Assembly (NCBI GenBank): GCA_902491575.1
Contig: CABUID010000001.1
Coordinates: 235,271-299,270, forward strand
DNA length: 64,000 bases
Direction: 5' to 3'
From: an uncultured Bacillota bacterium
GTDB taxonomy: Bacteria > Bacillota_I > Bacilli_A > RFN20 > CAG-631
The notes beneath the pieces are model-generated. The model was given only the letters and a program-made list of their open reading frames with translations. It ran no database searches and was not told the DNA's origin. How positions within the stretch are numbered: position 1 is the first letter of the stretch; every line of letters begins with the position of its first letter. Positions 8,741 to 16,668 of the stretch are shown here, in pieces. Made by a program: the position numbers and the translations under genes.

Positions 8741-9550
8741 TTAAATTTCTGGTTGATTTGCTTTTTTATAAAATTCTTCTTGAAGTTTTAAAGATACATC
8801 ATCTTCTTTAATGGTTTTAATGGCTTCTGCAAAATTTTGAACATGTAAATTATTAACAAATTCACCTTTTTCTTTTGTAGATCCTGTTGGATCGCCAGCA
8901 ATATGATAAGGATAATTTCCATACCAATTAATAGCAGTAAAAATTCCTTTTTCACCTAAAAATTCATTTCTTAATAAAGGTTTTGTTTCTTCAGGAACAA
9001 TTCGATCAAGATGGATGGTATCTGGATTAAGATACATAATTTCACTAGTTTCAATCAAATCAGCATGTCCAGATCCATTTAATGGACCATATTTATTTAA
9101 GAATTCTTGCTGTTGTTGACGTGTACGAGTGTGTGCACGATAAACATAAACAATATAAGGATGATACTTTTCTAAACGTGATTGAGCAAAATAATTTGCA
9201 AAGTTAATCGATCCACCATGACCATTTAAAATGATGATTTTGTGATAGCCATTTCTTGCTAATTCATCACATAATTCTTCAAGTAATTCATATTGAAGTT
9301 TACTCGAAATGGATAAGCATCCATATCGATGTTGTGCTTCACTAATAATCCCATAAGGTGCAATTGGAACAACTAATGCTGGTTCTATTTCAGAAGCTTT
9401 TTCTGCAATGGCTCTAGCGATAAACATATCTGTTCCTAAAGGCATATGATAACCATGCTTTTCAAGGCATCCAAGTGGAATGATGGCTACACCTTTTGTT
9501 TCTTTAATTGAATCTTTAAATTCTTCAACTGTTAAATCTTCCCATTTCAT
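8741..9550 (-). CDS. Creatininase-family amidohydrolase
   Basis: 269 residues, full length for the metal-dependent creatininase fold, which includes creatinine amidohydrolase and the F420/riboflavin-pathway enzyme ArfB. Metal-site residues are visible: GCLEKHGYH (Glu30, His32), Asp41 in GTD, and His111 in NGHGG, with a later glutamate in LIETSE. No creatine or F420 genes lie nearby, so the substrate is open. It begins just 13 nt after pyk on the same strand and probably shares its transcript. Confidence 0.85.
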   Translation of the reverse strand: MKWEDLTVEEFKDSIKETKGVAIIPLGCLEKHGYHMPLGTDMFIARAIAEKASEIEPALVVPIAPYGIISEAQHRYGCLSISSKLQYELLEELCDELARNGYHKIIILNGHGGSINFANYFAQSRLEKYHPYIVYVYRAHTRTRQQQQEFLNKYGPLNGSGHADLIETSEIMYLNPDTIHLDRIVPEETKPLLRNEFLGEKGIFTAINWYGNYPYHIAGDPTGSTKEKGEFVNNLHVQNFAEAIKTIKEDDVSLKLQEEFYKKANQPEI

Positions 9551-9563
9551 AAATTTTAATCTC

Positions 9564-10973
9564 CTATTTTATTTTTTCAATGCGCATTAGATTTGAACCA
9601 TCTACTTGTCTTGCTATACCAGCAACAACAATTAATACGTCTCCTTTACCAATATAAGGCATTTCCTTTGCTCTATCGATAGCGCGAATTGAAAGTTCTT
9701 CTGTTGAGTAATATTCATCCATTAAGTAAGGAGAAACGTCCCAAGACATAGAAAGTTGATGATAAGCTTTTTTGCTTGTTACAAAAGCAATAATTGGCAT
9801 GTCTGGTCGAAAACGACTAACCATCATAGCTGTTTTGCCCGTTTTAGTACAAACGACAATCGCTTTTGCATTTAAGTCAATGGCCGCATTCACACTAGAA
9901 TGGCTTAAGGCATCGGCAATATTGGTTATTGAAAAATTGATATTTTTAAAATTATTACGATAATCAATATTCGCTTCTGTATCTTGACAAATATTGGCCA
10001 TAGTTTTTACAACTTTTATAGGATAATCTCCAACTGCGGTTTCACCAGATAACATTACACAACTAGTACCATCGTATACAGCATTCGCTACATCGGAAAC
10101 TTCAGCACGTGTTGGACGTGAGTTATGAGTCATCGTTTCTAACATTTCAGTAGCTGTAATAACTCTTTTTCCTGCTAAATGAACTTTTCTTATCATTTGC
10201 TTTTGAATGGTTGGAATCCTTTCAATTGGAATTTCAACGCCCAAATCACCTCTTGCAACCATAACCCCTTCTACATAGTTCATGATATCCTCTAAATTGT
10301 CAATACCTTCTTTGTTTTCAATTTTAGCGATTAAAGCAATGTCTTTAGCATGATTTGAATCTAAATAATCCCGTACTTCTTTTACTTCGCTTCCTCTTGA
10401 AACAAAAGAACAAGCTATAAATTCGACATCATTTTTGATTGCAAAATTCATATCTTTTATATCTTTATCTCGAATAAAAGGCAAATTAAGATGAACACCA
10501 GGAAAATGCATGTTTTTATGATTGCCTATGGTTCCGTCGTTTAAAGCTTTACAATAAATAAAATCATTTTCTATTTTTTCAATAATTAAATCAAAAATAC
10601 CATCATTTAATAAAATATGTCCACCCACAAAAACATCTTTTGCAATATCTTTATAATTTACTGGAACAATATTATCATGTGCAATAATATCGTCACCTGT
10701 AAATATAATTTGTTCATCCTTTTTGACTTTAAATGGCTTGTCAACTTGTCCTGTTCTAACTTCAGGACCTTTTATATCTACCATAATGGCTAAAGGAACA
10801 TTTAAATCTTCTCTAACTTGTTTAACTAAGTCCATTCGTTTTTGACTAATTTCATAATCGCCATGGGCCATATTGAAACGAACAACATTCATTCCTTCTT
10901 TTACCATTGAAACCAATACATCATAAGAGTCAGTTGAGGGTCCTAATGTACATATAATTTTTGTTTTTCTCAT
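9564..10973 (-). CDS. pyk: Pyruvate kinase
   Basis: 469 residues; converts phosphoenolpyruvate and ADP to pyruvate and ATP in glycolysis. It has the N-terminal TKIICTLGPS strand, the barrel and B domain, the MVARGDLGVEIP signature and the GETAVGDYP segment. It lacks the extra C-terminal PEP-utiliser-like domain present in Bacillus-type pyruvate kinases, so it is the short form. It is transcribed from a strong upstream promoter together with the creatininase-like gene. Confidence 0.97.
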   Translation of the reverse strand: MRKTKIICTLGPSTDSYDVLVSMVKEGMNVVRFNMAHGDYEISQKRMDLVKQVREDLNVPLAIMVDIKGPEVRTGQVDKPFKVKKDEQIIFTGDDIIAHDNIVPVNYKDIAKDVFVGGHILLNDGIFDLIIEKIENDFIYCKALNDGTIGNHKNMHFPGVHLNLPFIRDKDIKDMNFAIKNDVEFIACSFVSRGSEVKEVRDYLDSNHAKDIALIAKIENKEGIDNLEDIMNYVEGVMVARGDLGVEIPIERIPTIQKQMIRKVHLAGKRVITATEMLETMTHNSRPTRAEVSDVANAVYDGTSCVMLSGETAVGDYPIKVVKTMANICQDTEANIDYRNNFKNINFSITNIADALSHSSVNAAIDLNAKAIVVCTKTGKTAMMVSRFRPDMPIIAFVTSKKAYHQLSMSWDVSPYLMDEYYSTEELSIRAIDRAKEMPYIGKGDVLIVVAGIARQVDGSNLMRIEKIK

Positions 10974-11003
10974 AAAATCCCTACTTTCTTTTTAAGCAAG
11001 TCC

Positions 11004-11031
11004 ATTATAGCATATAATTTTTATTTGCAAG
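11004..11031 (-). promoter_or_regulatory. Promoter of pyk
   Basis: On the minus strand, CTTGCA/TTGCAA around 11031-11025 with a 15-16 bp spacer to a perfect TATAAT (11009-11004), about 30 nt before the pyk start. Confidence 0.6.
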
Positions 11032-11060
11032 AGTAAATTTTGAAAAAGTCTATATTTATA

Positions 11061-11089
11061 TAGAAAATCTTTTTTTTTTATAATATAAT
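11061..11089 (+). promoter_or_regulatory. Promoter of the DUF4097-like lipoprotein gene
   Basis: TAGAAA at 11061-11066, a 17-bp spacer and TATAAT at 11084-11089. A T-rich run lies in the spacer. Confidence 0.5.
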
Positions 11090-11128
11090 AGTACTAGTAA
11101 CTTTTAATTGAAATTTGAGGTGAAAATC

Positions 11129-11947
11129 ATGAAAAAGCTAGCAAGTGCTTTTTTTGGATTAATTATGTTATTCATGATTAGTTCATGTAATATATTAAAT
11201 AAATACGCTGCCTATCCTTCGCCTGCGTCTTATCATATATTAAATGTAAACGGGGAAACTTATAATGATAGTGTTCAAAATATTAATATTGATTGGATTT
11301 CAGGTAAAATTAATATTCAAGTGAGTGATCAATATGAAGGTGTTACAGTATTTGAACATTGTAAAGAACAATATAAAGATGAGTTATTATGTCGAGTTTT
11401 GCGTAAAAATGAGAATTTAAATATCAAATTTTGCGCTTCAAATGTTTCCGTTCCGAACAATATTAGCAAAGTTTTAGAAGTTTATATTCCCTCTAATAAA
11501 ATTATATCTGAATTAACAATAAATAATATTTCTAGCACAATAAATATAAGTAAAATTCATTCGCAAAAAATCACAATAGATAACATTTCTGGTTCTACGA
11601 AAATAGAAGAATGTATGGTAAATGAATTAGATTATGATGGGGTAAGTGGTTCTTTAATTTGTTTAATGAATCAAGTTACAACCAATATAGAAGTGGACCA
11701 AGTGAGTGGTTCAACCCTTATTTCATTACCTAGTAGTATAGCAGGATTTAATATTGATTTTTCAACGGTATCAGGTAGTTTGAATTCAGATTTTAATACA
11801 CGTACAGAAAACGATAAAATGATTTATAAAGATGAAAATTATTTAAATATTCAAGTGGATTCTATATCAGGTTCTTTATCGGTTGTTCGTTATGAAAGCA
11901 CTTCTTCTCCCATTGAAAGAGAAAGCATAATACCTAGTGTAGAATAG
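11129..11947 (+). CDS. Lipoprotein with DUF4097-type beta-helix repeats
   Basis: About 272 residues. It has a lipoprotein signal peptide ending in a lipobox (MISSC, Cys20), so it should be anchored outside the membrane. The body is made of short beta strands with a recurring SGS motif (ISGSTK, VSGSLI, VSGSTL, VSGSLN, ISGSLS), as in DUF4097 beta-helix proteins, often linked to envelope stress systems. The ATG at 11129 has a GAGGTGA ribosome site; an ATG at 11108 has none. It is 14 nt upstream of a glycosyltransferase gene and probably in the same operon. Function unknown. Confidence 0.7.
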   Translation: MKKLASAFFGLIMLFMISSCNILNKYAAYPSPASYHILNVNGETYNDSVQNINIDWISGKINIQVSDQYEGVTVFEHCKEQYKDELLCRVLRKNENLNIKFCASNVSVPNNISKVLEVYIPSNKIISELTINNISSTINISKIHSQKITIDNISGSTKIEECMVNELDYDGVSGSLICLMNQVTTNIEVDQVSGSTLISLPSSIAGFNIDFSTVSGSLNSDFNTRTENDKMIYKDENYLNIQVDSISGSLSVVRYESTSSPIERESIIPSVE

Positions 11948-11961
11948 AAAGATGTGTAGTA

Positions 11962-13029
11962 ATGGAAAAGGGAGAATTAATTATTGTTATACCAGCTTAT
12001 GAGCCAAATGAATTGTTAGTTGATTTAGTTTTAAAGTTAAATCAATATTTTGATAATGAAAAAATTATCGTTGTAGATGATGGCTCCAAAAATAAAGAAA
12101 CATTTGCTAAAATTAAAGAATTTGAAAATGTGATTCTTTTGAACCATCCTGAAAATCGTGGAAAAGGAGCTGCTTTAAAGACTGCTTATCAGTATATTTT
12201 ACAATTAAAAGATCAAGCACATATTATTGTTACAGCCGATGCCGATGGTCAACATCGACCAGAAGATATATTTAAAGTTGCCAATTATTATGATGAAATT
12301 AAAGAAGGAATTGTACTTGGTAGTCGACTTTTTGAGAAAAAAGTACCATTAAGAAGTCGCTTTGGTAATAGTGTAACTCGTTTTTTGTTTCGCTTAGGAA
12401 ATTCACAATCTTTGCAAGATAATCAAACAGGCTTGCGAGCTTTTGGCGATGAATTATTACCATTTATGATGGAAATTTCAGGTAATCGTTACGAATACGA
12501 AATGAATGTTTTGATGGAATGTTCAAGAAAAAATATTTCTATTCATGAAGTGAAAATTGATACGGTTTACATTAATAATAATGCTTCTTCCCACTTTCAT
12601 CCTATTAAAGACTTTTTCAAAATTTGTCATAATATGATAAAATATGCTTTGCCATATATTATTTCGGTTGTATGTGATATTGCTTTATTTCTTCTTCTTT
12701 TTTATAGTTTAAAAAGTTTAAAGATTGAAAATAAGTGGATTGTTTTAATCTCTTGCTTTATTAGTTGTGTGCTATCGGCTATCGTTAATCTTTTAATTCA
12801 TCATTTAAAAATTTTTTATGGCAATCAATGGCTATTAAAATTACCCAAAAAGAGAGTGAAATATTTATTCATCATTTTGGCGAGTATTTTTACGAATTCA
12901 TTTATGGTTTTTGGTTTATATGAACTGATAGACAATGTAATTCATGCTAAAGTTGTTGGTGAATTAAATCTATTAGTTGGAATTTTAATATTTAATTATA
13001 TTCTTGTTCCTAAACCAAAATTAAGATAA
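11962..13029 (+). CDS. GT2 glycosyltransferase fused to a GtrA-like membrane domain
   Basis: 355 residues. Residues 1-220 are a GT-A glycosyltransferase of the dolichyl-phosphate-mannose-synthase type: IVVDDGS, NRGKGAALKTAY, and the metal-binding TADADGQHRPED. Residues about 225-350 hold four membrane helices like GtrA. The enzyme half would load a sugar onto undecaprenyl phosphate and the GtrA half would help flip it for use outside the cell. These functions are usually split between gtrA and gtrB; the fusion is seen in some Bacillota. Confidence 0.85.
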   Translation: MEKGELIIVIPAYEPNELLVDLVLKLNQYFDNEKIIVVDDGSKNKETFAKIKEFENVILLNHPENRGKGAALKTAYQYILQLKDQAHIIVTADADGQHRPEDIFKVANYYDEIKEGIVLGSRLFEKKVPLRSRFGNSVTRFLFRLGNSQSLQDNQTGLRAFGDELLPFMMEISGNRYEYEMNVLMECSRKNISIHEVKIDTVYINNNASSHFHPIKDFFKICHNMIKYALPYIISVVCDIALFLLLFYSLKSLKIENKWIVLISCFISCVLSAIVNLLIHHLKIFYGNQWLLKLPKKRVKYLFIILASIFTNSFMVFGLYELIDNVIHAKVVGELNLLVGILIFNYILVPKPKLR

Positions 13030-13031
13030 AT

Positions 13032-13051
13032 TTGTTTTATATATAAAACAA
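13032..13051. repeat. Perfect 20-bp AT-rich palindrome
   Basis: The arm TTGTTTTATA is followed directly by its exact reverse complement. It lies just after the glycosyltransferase stop and about 20 bp upstream of the uraA leader promoter. There is no T-run after it, so it is not a classical terminator; it could be a protein site. Confidence 0.5.
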
Positions 13052-13072
13052 CAAAATATCTTCATTTTTTTC

Positions 13073-13101
13073 TTGCTAAAAAATTTTGAATTGATTATAA
13101 T
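13073..13101 (+). promoter_or_regulatory. Promoter of the uracil permease leader
   Basis: TTGCTA at 13073-13078, a 17-bp spacer and a perfect TATAAT at 13096-13101. Transcription would start near 13107. Confidence 0.7.
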
Positions 13102-13129
13102 TTTAGGCAGGGTGAAAGGAGACAGGACT

Positions 13130-13219
13130 ATGAAAAAAACAGTTTGTTTTTCTACAATACAATCATTTAACCTTTCATCATTACCTTTTTTGCCTTTTAA
13201 TTTTATATTGATAAATTAG
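13130..13219 (+). CDS. 29-residue U-rich leader peptide upstream of the uracil permease
   Basis: A short reading frame with a strong AAGGAGA ribosome site 8 nt before ATG. It encodes 29 residues rich in Phe, Leu and Ser (five Phe), and nearly half of its bases are T, in runs of up to six. The stop codon at 13217-13219 touches the base of an intrinsic terminator. This is the geometry of E. coli pyrBI, where UTP shortage stalls RNA polymerase in U-rich leader RNA and lets the ribosome block the terminator. The peptide itself probably has no function. Confidence 0.65.
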   Translation: MKKTVCFSTIQSFNLSSLPFLPFNFILIN

Positions 13220-13253
13220 GGAATTAATTCTTTAGGGATTAATTCCTTTTTTT
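13219..13253 (+). terminator. Attenuator terminator before uraA
   Basis: GGAATTAAT (13220-13228) pairs with ATTAATTCC (13238-13246), extendable by two inner pairs, then a seven-T run. It lies between the leader stop codon and the permease ribosome site, so it must be read through for uraA expression. Confidence 0.8.
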
Positions 13254-13275
13254 ATATAAGGGGGAGGAGACGAAT

Positions 13276-14631
13276 ATGTCAGAAAAATTATTACTTGGTG
13301 CTAGTGATAGACCAAAAACTGGAAAGTGGATCGCTTTAAGTTTTCAACATGTCTTTGCAATGTTTTCGGCAACAGTACTTGTTCCAATGCTTACAGGTCT
13401 TCCTATTTCAGTTGCTTTATTTTCATCAGGAGTAGGTACACTTATCTATATTTTGTGTACAAAACATAAAGTACCTATTTATTTAGGTTCATCTTTTGCT
13501 TATATTTCTTATATTACCAGTGCTTATGAAATGACAGGAGGATATGGAGCTGCTTTAACAGGTTTACTCATTGCCGGGTTAATTTATATGGTCGTTTCAT
13601 TAATCATTACTTTTGTGGGTAGTGATTGGTTAAATAAATTATTACCACCAGTCATTGTCGGACCGATGATTATGGTTATTGGTTTAGGCCTTTCTGCTAC
13701 TGCATGTAGTAGTGCAGGATTGATACCTGAAGCTGGTAAAATTCAAGACTGGCGTGTCATTGTTGTAGCTTTATTGACAGTGTTTATTACAGCATTTGTT
13801 TCGATTAAAGCAAAAGGATTTTTAAAAGTTATTCCATTTTTAATCGGGATAGTTAGTGGTTATTTACTAGCAGTTGGATTAGGCTTTATTCCATTTGAAG
13901 GCTATGGCCATATTATCGACTTTACAGAATTAGCCGAAGTTATAAAAACACCATCGAAATGGTTTGCTATACCTTCTTTCCAAATTTTAGGATGGAAAGA
14001 TCAAGAACTTGGTGCTGGAATCTCCATGGTTAAAATTAACTTTGCAGCAGCAATTAGTGTTATACCATTAGCATTTGTAACAATGTGTGAACATATTGGA
14101 GACCATAAAGTTTTAGGACAAATAACAGGTAAAGATTATATAAAAGATCCAGGAATTAATCGTACTTTATTAGGTGATGGACTTGCAACAGCATTTGCAG
14201 CATTAATTGGTGGACCTGCAAATACTTCTTATGGTGAAAATACATCAGTTGTAGGAATTAGTAAGGTCGGTTCTGTTTGGGTAACTGGTGGAGCTGCTGT
14301 GATTGCTATAATATTATCTTTTTTCAATGTATTTACAACATTTATTAGTACTATTCCAGGTGCTGTAATGGGTGGCGTATGTTTGATATTATATGGATTT
14401 ATTGGTGCAAATGGTTTAAAGACATTGATTGATGCTAAAGTAGATATGAAAGATACACGTAATTTAATTATTGTTTCTGTTATGTTAGTTATTGGAATTG
14501 GTGGAGCTACGATTTCTTATGGAAGTTTTTCTTTCAGTGGTATGGCATTAGCAGCTATTGTGGGAATTATTTTAGATAAAACTTTACCTAAAAATAAAAA
14601 AGAAGAATCATCTTCACAAGATGAAAACTAA
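13276..14631 (+). CDS. uraA: Uracil permease (NCS2, UraA/PyrP type)
   Basis: 451 residues and about 14 membrane helices; imports uracil with protons. The family motif GGPANTSYGENTS is present near residue 315, and CEHIGDHK carries the glutamate that contacts uracil in UraA. A strong GGGGAGGAG ribosome site precedes the start. No pyr biosynthesis genes are adjacent. The U-rich leader peptide and terminator upstream suggest that UTP level controls its transcription, which supports the uracil assignment over xanthine. Confidence 0.88.
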   Translation: MSEKLLLGASDRPKTGKWIALSFQHVFAMFSATVLVPMLTGLPISVALFSSGVGTLIYILCTKHKVPIYLGSSFAYISYITSAYEMTGGYGAALTGLLIAGLIYMVVSLIITFVGSDWLNKLLPPVIVGPMIMVIGLGLSATACSSAGLIPEAGKIQDWRVIVVALLTVFITAFVSIKAKGFLKVIPFLIGIVSGYLLAVGLGFIPFEGYGHIIDFTELAEVIKTPSKWFAIPSFQILGWKDQELGAGISMVKINFAAAISVIPLAFVTMCEHIGDHKVLGQITGKDYIKDPGINRTLLGDGLATAFAALIGGPANTSYGENTSVVGISKVGSVWVTGGAAVIAIILSFFNVFTTFISTIPGAVMGGVCLILYGFIGANGLKTLIDAKVDMKDTRNLIIVSVMLVIGIGGATISYGSFSFSGMALAAIVGIILDKTLPKNKKEESSSQDEN

Positions 14632-14633
14632 AC

Positions 14634-14649
14634 TTGCAAACGCTTTCAT
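14634..14649. promoter_or_regulatory. CRE-like operator (CcpA consensus)
   Basis: TTGCAAACGCTTTCAT matches the catabolite-responsive element pattern WTGNAANCGNWNNCWW at every defined position. It lies directly after the uraA stop and about 20 bp upstream of the -35 of the riboswitch-controlled purine permease. CcpA or another LacI-family protein could bind here. Confidence 0.5.
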
Positions 14650-14670
14650 AAAAAAATAATTTCAAGGTCA

Positions 14671-14699
14671 TTGAAAAATACAATTTAAACATTTATAAT
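14671..14699 (+). promoter_or_regulatory. Promoter of the guanine-riboswitch permease transcript
   Basis: TTGAAA at 14671-14676, a 17-bp spacer and TATAAT at 14694-14699, placing the start of RNA just before the aptamer. Confidence 0.7.
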
Positions 14700-14720
14700 A
14701 AAGTTGTCTTGAAAATATTC

Positions 14721-14789
14721 TGGGTCATATATCGCTTTGATATGGAAAGCAGTTTCTACCCTCAACCGTAAATTGAGGACTATGACGGA
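14721..14789 (+). ncRNA. Purine riboswitch aptamer, guanine type
   Basis: It shows the conserved purine-riboswitch core: P1 strands GTCATA (14724-14729) and TATGAC (14781-14786), the TATATATCGC junction, the GATATGG loop, AGTTTCTACC, and the P3 hairpin with CCGTAAA loop. The three-way junction ends in GACTATG, with C at the position that pairs with the ligand, which predicts guanine or hypoxanthine rather than adenine. It precedes a purine permease. Confidence 0.93.
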
Positions 14790-14816
14790 ACAAAGATTTC
14801 TTTTAGTGTTTAATTG

Positions 14817-14855
14817 AAATGATTCCGTCATTTGTGATATGGAATCATTTTTTTT
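14817..14855 (+). terminator. Riboswitch-controlled terminator
   Basis: AAATGATTCC (14817-14826) pairs with GGAATCATTT (14841-14850), followed by T residues. The left side contains TTCCGTCAT, the exact complement of ATGACGGAA at the 3' side of aptamer stem P1. Guanine binding should therefore free the terminator and switch the gene off. Confidence 0.88.
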
Positions 14856-14882
14856 AGACATTATAGATAAGGGAGGTTCAAG

Positions 14883-16448
14883 ATGAACAACAAAAAAAGC
14901 TTTAAACAAAGAATGGATGATTTTTGGAAAATAAGTGCTTTAGGTTCTTCTTTCAAAGTAGAAATCATCGCTGGTATTGCAACTTTTTTGGCAATGTCTT
15001 ACATTTTGGTTGTCAATCCTAACCAAATATTGTATGCATCTACTGCAGATTCGTTATGGCCATCTGTATTTATTGCTACTGCATTTGGTGCTGTAATCGG
15101 GACACTTTTAATGTCTCTTTATGCCAAGATGCCTTTTGCTCAAGCTTCAGGAATGGGACTTAACTCTACTCTTGGAGGTGTTATTGGAGGAGGATTGGGA
15201 TTTTACGCTTATAAATTTCAATATTCTTTAGCCAATGCTTTATTTTTAGTCTTTATTTCAGGTTTAATTTTCTTATTTTTATCTATTGTTCCAATTGGAA
15301 AAAATAAAGAAACAGGAAGTTGGATTACTTTAAGAGAAAAGATTTTTGATGGTATGCCTAGTTGTGTTCGTAAAGCAATTCCTGTTGGAATTGGTTTATT
15401 CATTGCTTTCATTGGCATGCAAAATGCAAAAATCATTACTGCAAATCAATATACTTTAGTTGATTTTGTAGATTTGACAAAGATTTTTTCAGGAAGTTTA
15501 TATTATGAAGTAGATAATGTTAAATATCTTTATGATTATGCTTATGCAATCGTAGCTTTTGTTAGTTTATTATCTATTTGTGTTTTGTCACACTTTAAAG
15601 TAAAAGGTGCAGTGATTTATGGTGTTTTAATTGCTACAGTTGTTGCTATTCCTTTAAATGTTACGGATATTTCAATTTTATTAGGTAATGCAGAAAGTAA
15701 GGGGATTACTTGGAAGTTTTGGGAAAGTTTTGGCGCTTATTTTTCTAAGGATGGTTTATTTTTATCTGTTTTCACTGAAGGATGGAAAATGCCAGCAGAT
15801 TCATTTATTACATCTTTAATGCTTGTCATAACTTTCTGTATGATTGATATGTTTGATACAATGGGTACTGTCGTCGGTTGTTCAACAAACGCAGGATTGA
15901 TTGATGAAAATGGTAAACCATTGAATTATAATAAAATTATGATTTCAGATTCCGTTGCAACAGTTACAGGTGCTATTTTTGGAACTTCAACTGTTACAAC
16001 CTTTGTAGAATCAGGCACAGGAATTGCTGCTGGTGGTAAAACAGGTTTTTCTTCATTGATAACCGCTATTTTATTCGTTTTATCGATGTTTTTATTACCT
16101 TTATTTGCTTTCATTCCAAGTGCAGCAGCAGCTGGTGCATTAATTTATGTAGGTATTCTTATGATGGGTAATGTTAAGAATATTGATTTCTCTTCTATCA
16201 AAAATGCAGCACCTGCATTTTTAACAATAGCAATGATGGTATTAACTTATTCCATTACAAAAGGAATTGGAATTGGTATTATTTCATATGTTTTAATTTC
16301 TTCTATTTGCTATGTAATTGATATCATCAAATATTCTTGTGCAAAAGATAAATCAAATCTTGTTAAACCAAAATGGGATGTATCGATTGTTGCACTTGTT
16401 GTCAGCTTATTATTTGTCGTTTATTTTATTGTCCCATCTGTATTTTAG
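14883..16448 (+). CDS. Guanine/hypoxanthine permease (NCS2, AzgA/PbuG family)
   Basis: 521 residues with about 13 membrane helices. It begins with the typical soluble stretch followed by EIIAGIATFLAMSYILVVNP, and has the QASGMGLN helix break and the DMFDTMGTVVG segment of AzgA-type purine permeases. The guanine riboswitch upstream agrees with uptake of guanine or hypoxanthine. GGGAGG precedes the ATG at 14883. A shorter paralogue lies at 42312-43670. Confidence 0.92.
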   Translation: MNNKKSFKQRMDDFWKISALGSSFKVEIIAGIATFLAMSYILVVNPNQILYASTADSLWPSVFIATAFGAVIGTLLMSLYAKMPFAQASGMGLNSTLGGVIGGGLGFYAYKFQYSLANALFLVFISGLIFLFLSIVPIGKNKETGSWITLREKIFDGMPSCVRKAIPVGIGLFIAFIGMQNAKIITANQYTLVDFVDLTKIFSGSLYYEVDNVKYLYDYAYAIVAFVSLLSICVLSHFKVKGAVIYGVLIATVVAIPLNVTDISILLGNAESKGITWKFWESFGAYFSKDGLFLSVFTEGWKMPADSFITSLMLVITFCMIDMFDTMGTVVGCSTNAGLIDENGKPLNYNKIMISDSVATVTGAIFGTSTVTTFVESGTGIAAGGKTGFSSLITAILFVLSMFLLPLFAFIPSAAAAGALIYVGILMMGNVKNIDFSSIKNAAPAFLTIAMMVLTYSITKGIGIGIISYVLISSICYVIDIIKYSCAKDKSNLVKPKWDVSIVALVVSLLFVVYFIVPSVF

Positions 16449-16466
16449 AATAATAAAATTTTAATC

Positions 16467-16499
16467 AAGTTTGCAAATTAAATTTTGCAAACTTTTTTT
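16467..16499 (+). terminator. Intrinsic terminator after the purine permease
   Basis: AAGTTTGCAAA (16467-16477) pairs with TTTGCAAACTT (16484-16494) around a 6-nt loop, followed by a T-run. Confidence 0.85.
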
Positions 16500-16587
16500 A
16501 TCGATAAGGAAATAAAAGTTATTTTAAATGAAATAGATTATTTTGTGAAAAAAGTAACAAATATTTATTTAAATATTTGAATAGTAT

Positions 16588-16616
16588 TTGATAATTTTAC
16601 ATAATAGTGTTATGAT
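16588..16616 (+). promoter_or_regulatory. Promoter of gapA
   Basis: TTGATA at 16588-16593, a 17-bp spacer and TATGAT at 16611-16616, about 50 nt before the gapA start. Confidence 0.65.
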
Positions 16617-16668
16617 TATAGACGGTGAATAACCTAAAATAATTTTATATAAATGGAGGAATTATAAA

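Noticed and set aside
13032..13051. Palindrome as the terminator of the glycosyltransferase gene
   Set aside because: It has no following T-run and is purely AT-rich except for two G-C pairs, so it was kept only as a repeat.
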